A stretch of 64,000 nucleotides of DNA from Panacagrimonas sp052389915 (GTDB taxonomy: Bacteria > Pseudomonadota > Gammaproteobacteria > Nevskiales > Nevskiaceae), in contig JBQTHL010000001.1 of assembly GCA_052389915.1 (NCBI GenBank), positions 49,223 through 113,222 on the forward strand. Reading direction: 5' to 3'. A program made the position numbers and the translations under genes. How positions within the stretch are numbered: the first letter of the stretch is position 1; every line of letters begins with the position of its first letter. This document shows, piece by piece, positions 42,829-51,785 of the stretch. The notes under the pieces were generated by a model. The model was not told the DNA's origin, searched no databases, and saw only the letters and a list, made by a program, of their open reading frames with translations.

Positions 42829-44075
42829 CCAGCGCAGATGAACTCGCGGCGATTCCGGCCTTCGCCAGCAGCCTTGGTATCGGATTGTTGATCGGGCTCG
42901 AACGCGAGCGCAGTCCCGGCACGCTTGCGGGGCTGCGAACGTTCGCGCTGGTCGCTCTCTTCGGCACGCTCTGCGCGCTGCTCAGCGAGCGCAGCGGCAA
43001 TGTCTGGATCATCCCCGCAGCGGCGCTGGTGCTGGGCCTCATGATGATCGCCGCGAACCAGAAACATGGCGTGACCGGCGGCGATCCGGGCACCACCACC
43101 ACGGTGGCGCTGCTGCTCTGCTTCAGCCTGGGCGCGTTGTCGTGGTTCGGCTACTCGCGACTGGCGGTCGCGCTGGCGCTGATCAGCACGGCGCTGCTGT
43201 ACTTCAAGGCAGAACTGCACGGCGTGATCCAGCGCCTGTCGCGCCAGGACCTGATGTCGTTTCTCCAGTTCGCGGTGATTACCTTCATCGTGCTGCCGGT
43301 GTTGCCCGACCAGGGCTACGGTCCTTACGGCGCGCTCAACCCGTATCGAATCTGGTTGATGGTGGTGCTGATCGTCGGTGGAAGCCTCAGCGGCTATGTG
43401 GCCTTGCGCGTGGCCGGACCCAACCGCGCGATCCCCTTGCTGGGAGTTCTGGGCGGCGTCGTGTCGAGCACGGCCACCACGCTGCTGTTCTCGCGCCAGG
43501 TACGCGGCGATAACATGTCCGTGCCGGTGGCGGCGATGGTGATACTGATCGCCAATACCGTGGTGTTGGTGCGCGTGTGCCTGATCGCCGCAGTGGTATC
43601 CACAAGCGTACTGCCGCAACTGCTGCCGGTGCTGGGCGTGGGCGTGCTCGCCGGTATCGTGTTACCGCTGCGTTCGTGGTGGAAGCTGCGCGGCGAGCAG
43701 GCCCCGTCGCTGGAAATGAAAAATCCAACGGAACTGCTGGCGGCGCTCGGTTTCGGCCTGCTCTTCGCCGCCGTGCTCGTCGCCAGTGCATGGATGAACG
43801 ACCGTGTCGGCGCACAGGGTGTCTACGCGCTGGCGGCGGTATCCGGCCTCACCGACGTGGACGCGATCACGCTATCCGCGCTGCAACTGCTGCAGGACGG
43901 CGGCCTCGATGCCATCGAGACGGTGCGAGTCATCACGCTCGCGTACTGCGCCAACCTGCTGTTCAAGTTTCTGATCGTGCTCAGCGTTGGTGGGCGGCCT
44001 CTGGCGATGCGCGTGGGGCTGGGCTTCCTGATGGTGTTCGGCGCGCTCGCGTCGGTCACTCTTCTGCGCGGGTAG
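42825..44075 (+). CDS. MgtC/SapB-DUF4010 membrane protein
   Basis: 416 residues, about 12 hydrophobic helices. The N-terminus is MgtC-like: SSLGIGLLIGLERERSPGTLAGLRTFALVALFGTLCALL. The rest is DUF4010, with GVVSSTATTLLFSRQ and AAVSGLTDVDAITLSALQL. Fused proteins of this type are thought to be transporters, possibly for divalent cations, without proven substrate. The ATG overlaps the acetyltransferase stop (ATGA), so HDAC, acetyltransferase and this protein form one coupled unit, with cardiolipin synthase 10 bases on. Confidence 0.85.
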   Translation: MTSADELAAIPAFASSLGIGLLIGLERERSPGTLAGLRTFALVALFGTLCALLSERSGNVWIIPAAALVLGLMMIAANQKHGVTGGDPGTTTTVALLLCFSLGALSWFGYSRLAVALALISTALLYFKAELHGVIQRLSRQDLMSFLQFAVITFIVLPVLPDQGYGPYGALNPYRIWLMVVLIVGGSLSGYVALRVAGPNRAIPLLGVLGGVVSSTATTLLFSRQVRGDNMSVPVAAMVILIANTVVLVRVCLIAAVVSTSVLPQLLPVLGVGVLAGIVLPLRSWWKLRGEQAPSLEMKNPTELLAALGFGLLFAAVLVASAWMNDRVGAQGVYALAAVSGLTDVDAITLSALQLLQDGGLDAIETVRVITLAYCANLLFKFLIVLSVGGRPLAMRVGLGFLMVFGALASVTLLRG

Positions 44076-44085
44076 GCCCAGGTCC

Positions 44086-45519
44086 GTGAGTGCCGTCACC
44101 GACGCCGGGTTGGTGCAGCTCTTGTTACTGGCGCTGCACACAGTGTGCGCGCTGACCGCTGCATCGCACGCCCTGCTGCACAAACGCGACTCGCGCTCGG
44201 CCTGGGGCTGGATCGCGACCTGCTGGCTGTTCCCGCTGGCGGGCGCGCTGCTGTATTACCTGTTCGGCATCAACCGTCTGCATGAGCGCGCACGGCAGCT
44301 ACTGGGCGCGACGCGGCTGGGTGTGGCAGTTGACGAGCCCGGTCCACGGCTGTTGTCAGTGGTCGGCGTGGATCCGGTCGAGTTGCGCGAACTGGTGCGG
44401 ATTGGCGGCGCCATGACCGGCCTGCCGCTGAGTTTCGGCAATCGCGTTGAAATACTGCACAACGGTGACGAGGCGTATCCGGCGATGCTGCACGCGATCA
44501 CCGGTGCGGAACGGACGATCTATCTCTGCACCTACATTTTTGAAGCCGGCGAGACAGGAAAGCACTTCGTTCGGGCACTCGTCGACGCACATGCACGAGG
44601 TGTGCAGGTGCGGGTGCTGGTGGACGGCATGTCGGAAGTCTTCTTCGCCAGTCCCGCGCGGCGGCAGCTCATCGCACAGGGCGTGCCGGCCGCGCGCTTT
44701 CTGCCGCCGCGCCTGTTTCCGCCGATGCTGCACGTCAACCTGCGCAATCACCGGAAACTATTGCTGGTGGACGGCCGCATCGGCTTCACCGGCGGAATGA
44801 ATATCCGTGATTGTCATGTCGTTATTCCGCTCACGGCGCGAAGCACCGCCGATCTGCATTTCCGCGTCACCGGCCCGGTCATCGAACAACTGGAAGACAG
44901 CTTTTTGGGCGATTGGCGGCTCGCAACCGGCGAGGTTCTGCCGCGATCCGCGTCATCGCCCGTGATTGGCGACGCGGCGTGCCGCGCGATCACCAACGGT
45001 CCCAACGATGATGACGACAAGCTGGTGATGATCCTGATGGGCGCACTCGCCAATGCGCACCAGCGCGCGCTGATCATGACGCCGTATTTCATTCCCAGCC
45101 TGGCACTGGTTGCCGCGCTGCAATCCGCGGCCTTGCGCGGCGTGGAGGTCCACATCGTGCTGCCCGCACGCAGCAATCTGCGCTACGTCGATTGGGCTTC
45201 GAAAAAATTCCTGGAACAACTGCTGCCGCAGCAGGTATGTGTCTGGCTCCAGCCGGCCCCGTTTGCTCACACAAAGCTGTTTCTGATCGACGACTACTAC
45301 GCGCAGATCGGTTCCGCCAACATGGACCAGCGCAGCCTGCGTCTGAACTTCGAACTGGTGCTGGAGGTTTTCGACCGGCCGCTGGTCATGGAACTTGCCC
45401 GCCACTTCGACGGGATACGCGCCGCTTCGACACCCCTCAGGCTGCACGATCTCGCCGCACGTTCGCTGGCCGAACGGCTGCGCGACTCAGTTTGCTGGCT
45501 GTTTTCGCCATATCTGTAG
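44086..45519 (+). CDS. cls: Cardiolipin synthase (phospholipase D family)
   Basis: 477 residues. Two N-terminal membrane helices (LLLLALHTVCALTAASHALL; WGWIATCWLFPLAGALLYYLFG), then two PLD catalytic motifs: NHRKLLLVDGRIGFTGGMN and HTKLFLIDDYYAQIGSANMD. Condenses two phosphatidylglycerol molecules (ClsA type). The start is a GTG 10 bases after the upstream gene. Membrane remodelling fits the stress genes around it. Confidence 0.92.
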   Translation: MSAVTDAGLVQLLLLALHTVCALTAASHALLHKRDSRSAWGWIATCWLFPLAGALLYYLFGINRLHERARQLLGATRLGVAVDEPGPRLLSVVGVDPVELRELVRIGGAMTGLPLSFGNRVEILHNGDEAYPAMLHAITGAERTIYLCTYIFEAGETGKHFVRALVDAHARGVQVRVLVDGMSEVFFASPARRQLIAQGVPAARFLPPRLFPPMLHVNLRNHRKLLLVDGRIGFTGGMNIRDCHVVIPLTARSTADLHFRVTGPVIEQLEDSFLGDWRLATGEVLPRSASSPVIGDAACRAITNGPNDDDDKLVMILMGALANAHQRALIMTPYFIPSLALVAALQSAALRGVEVHIVLPARSNLRYVDWASKKFLEQLLPQQVCVWLQPAPFAHTKLFLIDDYYAQIGSANMDQRSLRLNFELVLEVFDRPLVMELARHFDGIRAASTPLRLHDLAARSLAERLRDSVCWLFSPYL

Positions 45520-45684
45520 CGAGCCTATGTGCGTCGTCAGACGGACAGGTTCGCGCGTTGCGTGTAGACCCTTTTCACTGCGAGAACGGCAGCGCGGTCG
45601 TGCTGAACCTATCGACGAGCACCGCGACGACTTCCGGAGGTCCGCGACGGACGCCGAACATTCTGACCTGTCTCGGAGATCGAC

Positions 45685-46587
45685 ATGGCAATACCCAAGC
45701 AGCACCGAATTCTGATTGCAACCGACGGTTCACGCGCTGCTCAAGCTGCGCTTGTGACGACGGTCAAATTTCCCTGGCCCGCGTCCTCGCGTGTGCGCGC
45801 CCTCATCGCTCGTACAAGCTGGCTGCCGGTCGATTCGGACTGGCTGACGGATCATAAGGAAGCCCGCGCCGCGCTGGAGAAGAATTTCGAACCGGTCGCG
45901 GAAGCGGCGCGCCGCCTATTGGCGCCGCGGTGGCCGGAACCGAAGATCGTCATCATCGATTCTTCGCCGCAGGTCGCGATTCTCGCCGAAGCCGCTCGCT
46001 TCAAGGCCAGCCTGATCGTCCTCGGCTGGCGCGGTCACGGCAGTTTTCGCCGTCTCCTGGCAGGCAGCGTTTCACGCAGCATCGCCGCACATGCACCGTG
46101 TCCGGTACTGGTGGTGCGCGAGGCACCGAAAGCCGTGCGACGCTTCGTGCTCGGATTCGATGGCTGCCTCAACGCCGAGCGTGCGCTCGACTTCTTGAGT
46201 TCGCTCGATCCCGTGCGCGGCAGCAGCGTGGTGCTGGTCAACGTGGTCGAACCGGCACACGTTCCGTCTTCCCTGGCACGTTTCCCGTCATCGGTCAGGG
46301 CGCCCTTTCGCCGCGAAGTGAGCGCGATCAAAGTGCATCGGCGCGAGCAGGGACAAGCCAGGCTCGACCTTGCGGCGACCCGACTGGAAGGCCTCGGCTG
46401 CACCATAAGGACCGAGGTGCGTGTCGGCGACCCGCTCGCGAGCCTGCTGGAGGCCGTCGAGGAACATCGCGCGGACGTGCTGACCCTGGGCGCTCGCGCA
46501 ACCGAAGGACTGGACCGCGCACTGCTGGGTAGCGTCGCCAGCGGTGCTCTGGATCGCTCGACTGCCGCGGTGTTGCTCGTACGCTGA
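45685..46587 (+). CDS. Tandem universal stress protein (UspA x2)
   Basis: 300 residues with two Usp domains. The first begins RILIATDGSRAAQAAL and ends with the ATP-binding loop VLGWRGHGSFRRLLAGSVSRSIAAHAPCPVLVV; the second begins FVLGFDGCLNAERALDFL and ends TLGARATEGLDRALLGSVASGALDRSTAAVLLV. The G-2x-G-9x-GS nucleotide motif is better kept in the first half. Tandem Usps are common in hypoxia or stationary-phase regulons. The 165 bases before it hold no clear promoter. Confidence 0.92.
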   Translation: MAIPKQHRILIATDGSRAAQAALVTTVKFPWPASSRVRALIARTSWLPVDSDWLTDHKEARAALEKNFEPVAEAARRLLAPRWPEPKIVIIDSSPQVAILAEAARFKASLIVLGWRGHGSFRRLLAGSVSRSIAAHAPCPVLVVREAPKAVRRFVLGFDGCLNAERALDFLSSLDPVRGSSVVLVNVVEPAHVPSSLARFPSSVRAPFRREVSAIKVHRREQGQARLDLAATRLEGLGCTIRTEVRVGDPLASLLEAVEEHRADVLTLGARATEGLDRALLGSVASGALDRSTAAVLLVR

Positions 46588-46611
46588 TATGAATATGTCC
46601 ACGAATTGACC

Positions 46612-47211
46612 ATGACAGACATCGATCCGATCTTCGATGCGGCCATCGGCCGACTGGCAAAGTTGATTGAGGACGCCCGCAATCGAGGCGCCCACGAAGC
46701 CAGCTCGGCAGCCCTGGCCACTGCAAGTGCCGACGCGCGGCCGTCAGTCAGGACGGTTGGCATCGTGCGCGTCTCTACCTCCGGACTGGTCCTTTTTGCC
46801 AACACCGAAACCGGCAAGGGGCAGCAGATGCAGATCAACCCCCGTGCCGCACTCTGCTTCCATTGGCGGGTTCTGCAATACGAGGTGATCGTCGAGGGAG
46901 AGGTCGTGCTCCTGTCCGAAGCAGAGTCGGATGCCGAGTGGGGCAAGCTGCCGCGAGACGCGAGCCTGGGTCATTGGGCGTCCGATCAGACTCAGGCCGA
47001 CGTCGAACCCGAAGCGCTGAAGCAGAACGTCCAGACCTATCGAAAGCAGTTCGATTGGGACAGCGTTCCTCGCGCGCCGTCATGGCGGGCGTTCGAGATT
47101 CGGCCCGACCGGATCACGTTCTGGCCGACGGGCTGGCGGCACCTGCGGGTGAAAGAGCGTTACCTGAAGTCCGCGGACGGACGCTGGACCGTGTCCAAGG
47201 ACAATCCGTAG
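46612..47211 (+). CDS. Pyridoxamine-5'-phosphate-oxidase-like flavoprotein
   Basis: 199 residues in the split-barrel FMN-binding fold. Blocks shared with PdxH are visible: RTVGIVRVSTSGLVLFANTETGKGQQMQINPRAALCFHW, GEVVLLSEAESDAEWGKLPRDASLGHWAS and the C-terminal dimerisation region FEIRPDRITFWPTGWRHLRVKERY. Some PdxH substrate residues (the LHDR-type Arg/His end) are altered, so a true PNPOx activity is uncertain. A divergent paralogue with another flavin function is an alternative. Confidence 0.75.
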   Translation: MTDIDPIFDAAIGRLAKLIEDARNRGAHEASSAALATASADARPSVRTVGIVRVSTSGLVLFANTETGKGQQMQINPRAALCFHWRVLQYEVIVEGEVVLLSEAESDAEWGKLPRDASLGHWASDQTQADVEPEALKQNVQTYRKQFDWDSVPRAPSWRAFEIRPDRITFWPTGWRHLRVKERYLKSADGRWTVSKDNP

Positions 47212-47251
47212 AAGCTGGTTTCATCCTCGCCGTTCTGGCGTGTGAGTCGAA

Positions 47252-47695
47252 TCAAATCAGTCGATCGAGACGCTCACGCATCTCCTTTTCGCTGAGATGC
47301 AGATAATCCTTGTCGAACGTCTCCACGATCAGCTTGCTCACGGTGTCGTCGATCGCCTTGCGCAGCAGCCCCAGAAAATGCGGCGGCGCGACCAGCACGA
47401 TACGGTCGTAGGCGTTCTGGCCGTGGCCGTCGTGGAGCGCGCCGGCGAGTTCGTGCGCGAAATGCTCGAACTCGACATCCTTCGGCGAAGTCTTGGACTC
47501 CATTGCCGAGCGTGCGCCTTGCCCGACCGAACCGTGAGTGCGGCCCGGCTGGTCGGTGGTCAAGCCGCCTTCGGAAACGCGGCTGGCGGCGTGCGTGTAC
47601 TCCTTGAGCAGGGTCCACACCTTGGTTTGGGTGCCAACGCTGTAAAGCAGAGCGCGGCTGCTGTCCGCCAGTAATACCCAGGTGACCGATTTCAT
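47252..47695 (-). CDS. Host-attachment family protein (eRF1-like fold)
   Basis: 147 residues matching the Host_attach family: TWVLLADSSRALLYSV at the start, KDVEFEHFAHELAGALHDGHGQNAYDRIVLVAPPHFLGLLRKAI in the middle and a C-terminal acidic/basic helix (LSEKEMRERLDRLI). The name comes from a plant-associated homologue; the fold resembles bacterial release-factor-like proteins and the true function is unknown. Frequently found beside Usp genes in stress clusters, as here. Confidence 0.85.
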   Translation of the reverse strand: MKSVTWVLLADSSRALLYSVGTQTKVWTLLKEYTHAASRVSEGGLTTDQPGRTHGSVGQGARSAMESKTSPKDVEFEHFAHELAGALHDGHGQNAYDRIVLVAPPHFLGLLRKAIDDTVSKLIVETFDKDYLHLSEKEMRERLDRLI

Positions 47696-47703
47696 GCGCG
47701 TAC

Positions 47704-48069
47704 CTATTCCGTTGACGACGATGGGAGAGAAGCTGTGCCTGCGTGGTCCAGCGATGATTCAGGCGGGGCCTCGCGAAAATGACCGGCGCGCTCGACGAGC
47801 TGGATCATCTGGTCGGCCGCGTGCAGGGTCAGGGGATGCTGCGTGTAGCCCGGCCGTGGAGAAATGTAAGCCGCCATTTCGCGTACGTGGTCGAGCTGCC
47901 GCTCGTTAGCGTCCGCGAGCAAGGCGATCACCACGTTCTCCAATGCGATCACGCGAACACGGAGCTGCACCAGTTCGGCGTTGGTAAAGTCGGGCACGTC
48001 GTGAGGCACAAGCTTTTGCGAGTGGCCGGGCTGTGCGCCGCCCTCGTTATCCCATCTTGAAAGCGCCAT
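47704..48069 (-). CDS. Conserved hypothetical, possibly N-terminally frameshifted
   Basis: 121 residues from the ATG at 48,069. A helical core ELVQLRVRVIALENVVIALLADANERQLDHVREMAAYISPRPG looks well conserved; I recognise no domain. There is no ribosome site. The same frame continues upstream without stop to 48,153 (VWIDAQDAKKYVDVPDS), and a second frame just beyond it reads MDIPLNVELDRLGRTLPVVLDG from 48,224. A longer protein disrupted by one frameshift is therefore possible. It abuts the host-attachment gene (eight bases). Confidence 0.5.
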   Translation of the reverse strand: MALSRWDNEGGAQPGHSQKLVPHDVPDFTNAELVQLRVRVIALENVVIALLADANERQLDHVREMAAYISPRPGYTQHPLTLHAADQMIQLVERAGHFREAPPESSLDHAGTASLPSSSTE

Positions 48070-48318
48070 CTGGCGCTGGTGTGTTGAGTCCGGCACGTCC
48101 ACGTACTTTTTGGCATCTTGGGCATCGATCCAGACTGGCGATACGCGTCGCAATGGCTCCCGTCGAGGACGACAGGTAAGGTCCTGCCAAGTCGATCCAG
48201 CTCGACGTTAAGAGGGATGTCCATCTCTGTCTGTGCGGTGAACCACCGTGTTCGACCACGCACGGACGCGTGCTCCGCTCGAGCTTGCGGCGGTCCAGCA
48301 CCGTGATGTGGCCACTGC

Positions 48319-48826
48319 TGAAAATGCGGCCGCGACGGCGAAGCGCATGCACACCAGCCGGGAGGCGTCGTTGAACAGCGACTTCCCTCTGCAGGATGTG
48401 CAGCATACGCAGCGGAATCGGCATTCTTGAGGCAATTGCAGAGACCGCAATGAAATCGGTCGGCGAGAGCACCGCAGCCAGCGCAAAGGCAACGGCGAGT
48501 GGCACTGCCGGAATCAGCCAGTGGATCAGCAGGCCGGCGCCGACCACGGTGAAAACCGCCAGACCCAGCGTCAAGGTCGGGATGGTGGGGGCCTCGCGGA
48601 CCAGGTCGTCCTGGGATGCGCCAACCGTCGAGGAACGACAGGGGCGGCAGCAGCAACAGAAAAAAGCACCTGCGGGTCGAGTTCTACCGACGTCGGGCTC
48701 AAGTAGAAGATGGCGACGCCGAGCGCGATCTGAATAAGCAGTACCGGCAAGTGCGTGACACCCGCGATAAAGCGGCTGACGACCCACCGCCAGCAGCATG
48801 ATCGGAACGAGGATGGTGGCTTCCAC
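48319..48826 (-). pseudogene. Fragmented CPA1-type Na+/H+ antiporter
   Basis: Three frames in succession encode pieces of a cation/proton antiporter: MEATILVPIMLLAV, SRFIAGVTHLPVLLIQIALGVAIFYLSP, LPPLSFLDGWRIP, REAPTIPTLTLGLAVFTVVGAGLLIHWLIP followed by AVPLAVAFALAAVLSPTD, FIAVSAIASRMPIPLRMLHIL, and finally SLFNDASRLVCMRFAVAAAFS. This is the first four to five helices of an NhaP/CPA1 protein, with at least four frameshifts. Everything after is missing. An intact protein would be over 500 residues. Confidence 0.85.
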
Positions 48827-48856
48827 GCGCTAAACCTCAATGCTCCTGCTCGCTCT

Positions 48857-49174
48857 TCAGTGAGCGCCGAATCGTCTCAGTCGCGCCTTGAGCGTCCGGA
48901 TCTCCTCCAGCAGATCGAGCACCAGCGCGGCGCCGGAAATGCTCAGTTCCAGTTCGCGCGTCAGGCGCAGCACGGCACGCGCGCGTTGCAAGGTGGCGCC
49001 TTCAAATTGCCAGTGCTGCGGATCGTCGCCGCTCGGCGTCAGCACGCCTTCGTCCACCAGCAATACCAACTGCTCGACTTCAGCCCGGCAGGCGCGGCTC
49101 AGCTCGACGAGCGTGAACTGCACCTCTTCTTCGAGAAGCACGCCATCGATCACGAACATCTGGGTATCGCTCAT
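48857..49174 (-). CDS. cbpM: Chaperone-modulator protein CbpM
   Basis: 105 residues. Binds the J-domain of CbpA and regulates it. Typical features: VIDGVLLEEEVQFTLVELSRACRAEVEQLVLLVDEGVL (MerR-like helix pair), then LQRARAVLRLTRELELSISGAALVLDLLEEI. The start lies five bases after the cbpA stop (TGA at 49,181-49,179), the standard cbpA-cbpM order. Confidence 0.93.
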   Translation of the reverse strand: MSDTQMFVIDGVLLEEEVQFTLVELSRACRAEVEQLVLLVDEGVLTPSGDDPQHWQFEGATLQRARAVLRLTRELELSISGAALVLDLLEEIRTLKARLRRFGAH

Positions 49175-49178
49175 CGGA

Positions 49179-50123
49179 TCACGCCTCCAATAGTGCGCGG
49201 CGCGGATTGAAGTCGCCGAAGCTTGTGGCCATCCCGCGGTAGGCTTCCTGCGCCAGTGCCGTGTCTGCCGGTGGCAAGGCAATCGACAGCACCACATACA
49301 GATCGCCGGGCGGAACGCTGGGAAGTCCCTTGCCCTTGAGGCGCATCTTGCGGCCGGCCGACGAGCCGGCCGGCAAGGTCAGTTGAACGCTGCCGTCGGG
49401 CATCGGCACTGTGACGGTCGCGCCGAGTGTGGCTTCCCAGGGGGCGACTGGCAGGTCGAGATAAACGTCGCGACCATCGACGCGGAAGTGCGGGTGCGGT
49501 GCGAACTCGATCTCCAGGTACAGATCGCCGGCCGGCTCATCGCCGTGCGCGGGCCCGCCCTGGCCGGCGAGCCGAAGGTGTTGTCCCGGGCAGATGCCCT
49601 TGGGAATGTTCACGTCCAGCTTGCGATCCTGCATCGTCATCTGCCCGTTGGCCTCCATCCTGGGCGTGCGCAAGGAGATGCTGTGGTGGCCGCCGCGATA
49701 GGCGTGTTGCAGTTCGATCTGCACCTTGGCGTGATGGTCGCCCGCTGCGGCGTGCGCCGAGGCGCGCGGACCTTGAGTGCCTGCGCGCCGGAACAGGGCT
49801 TCGAAAAACGCGCTGTGATCGGCAGTCCCGCCCGCGCCGAAGTCACGACCGCTGAATTCGAAGCCGCTGTCCCATCCCGGCGGCGCGCTGAATTCCTGAC
49901 CGTTCTTGTAGCGTTTGCCGACATCGTCGTAGGCCGCTCGTCGCTCGGTGTCGTTCAGCGCTTCGTACGCCTCCGCCACGTCCTTGAATCGTGCTTCGGC
50001 ATCCGGTTCCTTGCTCACATCCGGGTGATATTTGCGCGCCAGCTTGCGATAGGCACTCTTGATCTGCGCCTGCGTCGCCGTGCGTTCCACTCCGAGCACC
50101 GCGTAGTAGTCCTTGAAGTCCAT
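49179..50123 (-). CDS. cbpA: Curved-DNA-binding J-domain co-chaperone CbpA
   Basis: 314 residues. The J domain is residues 1-70, with the HPD triad at 33-35 in KYHPDVSKEP. A Gly/Phe-rich linker follows (FSAPPGWDSGFEFSGRDFGAGG), then the two C-terminal peptide-binding domains (NIPKGICPGQHLRLAGQGGPA, GDLYLEIEFAPHPHFRVDGRDVYLDLPVAPWEA). No zinc-finger region is present, which separates it from DnaJ. Strong AGGAG before the ATG at 50,123. DnaK co-chaperone and nucleoid-binding protein of stationary phase. Confidence 0.94.
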   Translation of the reverse strand: MDFKDYYAVLGVERTATQAQIKSAYRKLARKYHPDVSKEPDAEARFKDVAEAYEALNDTERRAAYDDVGKRYKNGQEFSAPPGWDSGFEFSGRDFGAGGTADHSAFFEALFRRAGTQGPRASAHAAAGDHHAKVQIELQHAYRGGHHSISLRTPRMEANGQMTMQDRKLDVNIPKGICPGQHLRLAGQGGPAHGDEPAGDLYLEIEFAPHPHFRVDGRDVYLDLPVAPWEATLGATVTVPMPDGSVQLTLPAGSSAGRKMRLKGKGLPSVPPGDLYVVLSIALPPADTALAQEAYRGMATSFGDFNPRRALLEA

Positions 50124-50131
50124 CGACGCTC

Positions 50132-50833
50132 CTAAACGACCGTACCGAACAGCGCACCCACTGCCGCGGTGATCGCCATCGCCAGCGCACCCCAGAAGCT
50201 GACACGCCACGCGCCCATCGACGCGCTGGCGCCACCAACCCTCGCAGCTATCGCGCCCAGCGAGGCGAGGAAAACCAGTGACGTGCCTGATATCCAAAGA
50301 ATCAGGCTCCGCCCAGGCACCAGGGCCGCCACGGTCAAGGGCAGCGCTGCACCGACCGCGAAGCTGGCAGCCGACGCGAGTGCAGCCTGAACCGGCCGTG
50401 CGCGGGCGGACTCGTTGATCCCGAGTTCGTCGCGTGCATGGGCGCCGAGCGCGTCGTGCTTCATCAATTGTTCGGCGACTTGTCTCGCGAGTCCGGCTTC
50501 GACTCCGCGCGATACGTAAATTGCCGTCAGTTCACGCTGTTCGCCGACAGGATCGACATCGAGTTCGACGCGCTCTCGCGACAGGTCGGCTTTCTCGGTG
50601 TCGGCCTGCGAATGGACCGACACATATTCGCCAGCGGCCATCGACATGGCGCCCGCCACCAGCGCCGCAACACCGGTCACCAGGATGTTGTCCTGGCTGG
50701 CATTGGCGGCCGCGACGCCGACCAGGAGGCTGGCGGTCGAGACGATACCGTCGTTGGCACCCAGCACGGCGGCGCGCAGCCAGCCAACCCGGCTGCCATT
50801 GTGACCTTCGCTGTGGCGGCGGAATGAGGTCAT
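50132..50833 (-). CDS. VIT1/CCC1 family iron/manganese transporter
   Basis: 233 residues, five helices. Start MTSFRRHSEGH, then the VIT signature WLRAAVLGANDGIVSTASLLVGVAAA and AGAMSMAAGEYVSVHSQADTE, in which Met and Glu form the metal path. Family members export or sequester Fe2+ or Mn2+. The gene stops eight bases before cbpA begins and is probably co-transcribed with cbpA-cbpM. A longer in-frame version would overlap the VOC gene. Confidence 0.92.
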   Translation of the reverse strand: MTSFRRHSEGHNGSRVGWLRAAVLGANDGIVSTASLLVGVAAANASQDNILVTGVAALVAGAMSMAAGEYVSVHSQADTEKADLSRERVELDVDPVGEQRELTAIYVSRGVEAGLARQVAEQLMKHDALGAHARDELGINESARARPVQAALASAASFAVGAALPLTVAALVPGRSLILWISGTSLVFLASLGAIAARVGGASASMGAWRVSFWGALAMAITAAVGALFGTVV

Positions 50834-50870
50834 GAAGTGGCCGGATACGCCTTGTTGGGCAGCACTACCG

Positions 50871-51284
50871 CTACTTGTCCAATGCAAGGATTAGCCAAGG
50901 CGTGCCGAATCTGTCCGTCACAACGCCAAACGCAGATGACCACGCCACCTCGCTCAACGGCGTATCAATTTGACCACCCTCCGAAAGTGCGTTGAAGATA
51001 CGCCTTGCTTCAGTAGCAGTCTTTACGTGCAAGGCGATACTGAATCCCCGCATTGCTTCGTAATGTTTCTCGGGAACATCATTGCCCAGAATGGAGTAGT
51101 CACCAACCTGAAGTTCGGAAAATCTGATCTGATCGGGCGCAGACGCAGTGGACCCTGGCGGCAACTTGATGTCACTGCCTCCAAAGGTGTTCATGACGCT
51201 GATCTTGCCGCCCAACACCTTCTCGTAGTGCTCGAATGCCTGACGGCACTGGCCGTTAAAAGCTAGTTGAGTCATCACTTTCAT
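50871..51284 (-). CDS. VOC-family protein, PhnB-like
   Basis: 137 residues with two beta-alpha-beta-beta-beta modules: MTQLAFNGQCRQAFEHYEKVLGG, FSELQVGDYSILGNDVP, SIALHVKTATEARRIFNALSEGGQI and FGVVTDRFGTPWLI. This is the PhnB / 3-demethylubiquinone-methyltransferase-like subgroup of the glyoxalase/bleomycin-resistance superfamily; no substrate can be assigned. Good ribosome site AAGGAGAC. Confidence 0.85.
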   Translation of the reverse strand: MKVMTQLAFNGQCRQAFEHYEKVLGGKISVMNTFGGSDIKLPPGSTASAPDQIRFSELQVGDYSILGNDVPEKHYEAMRGFSIALHVKTATEARRIFNALSEGGQIDTPLSEVAWSSAFGVVTDRFGTPWLILALDK

Positions 51285-51383
51285 AGTTGCCGTCTCCTTG
51301 AGTATCGCAGTGGTTTCGATGCTGCCAACGCGCGTTATCAGTTTTCATGCCTGCGCCGATTGCTGAGGGCCGTTGCATGGTTC

Positions 51384-51785
51384 TCAAACCGCTCCTTTCA
51401 GTCGAGCTGCAAGCCACGGCGAAATGAAGGTCGTGACAAGAACGAGAGTCCACAGATTGCCCTTCGAGACGTTGTAGGCGTCGAGCAACTCAGCCCAGGA
51501 TTTGTGCGCGATGAAGTGACCGAAGCCGAATTCAAAAAGCACCGTCATGAGCAGCCAGAGCAGACCGATCAGCCAATACTGCGATGACGGCAGCGGCCCG
51601 TACCACGGCAAGGTGAACCAGGACACGAGAAAGATGGCGACGGACAATGTGATTCCGCTGATCAGCATCGCTGCCGATGGACCCATTGCAGGAATGAGCA
51701 TTTTTTCCCGCAAGGTCCCATTGGCGATGGCGAGAACGACCAGCACGAACCAGAGCGCAACGGTCTTCCAGAACGTGGCGACCAT
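51384..51785 (-). CDS. Four-helix membrane protein, unknown
   Basis: 133 residues with hydrophobic helices around 6-22, 38-57, 68-90 and 108-122, separated by short loops; it contains FGFGHFIAHKSWAELLDAYNVSKG. I do not recognise a family. The ATG at 51,785 overlaps the TGA of the M23 gene by one base (TGATG), so the two are coupled and may work together in the envelope. Confidence 0.7.
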   Translation of the reverse strand: MVATFWKTVALWFVLVVLAIANGTLREKMLIPAMGPSAAMLISGITLSVAIFLVSWFTLPWYGPLPSSQYWLIGLLWLLMTVLFEFGFGHFIAHKSWAELLDAYNVSKGNLWTLVLVTTFISPWLAARLKGAV

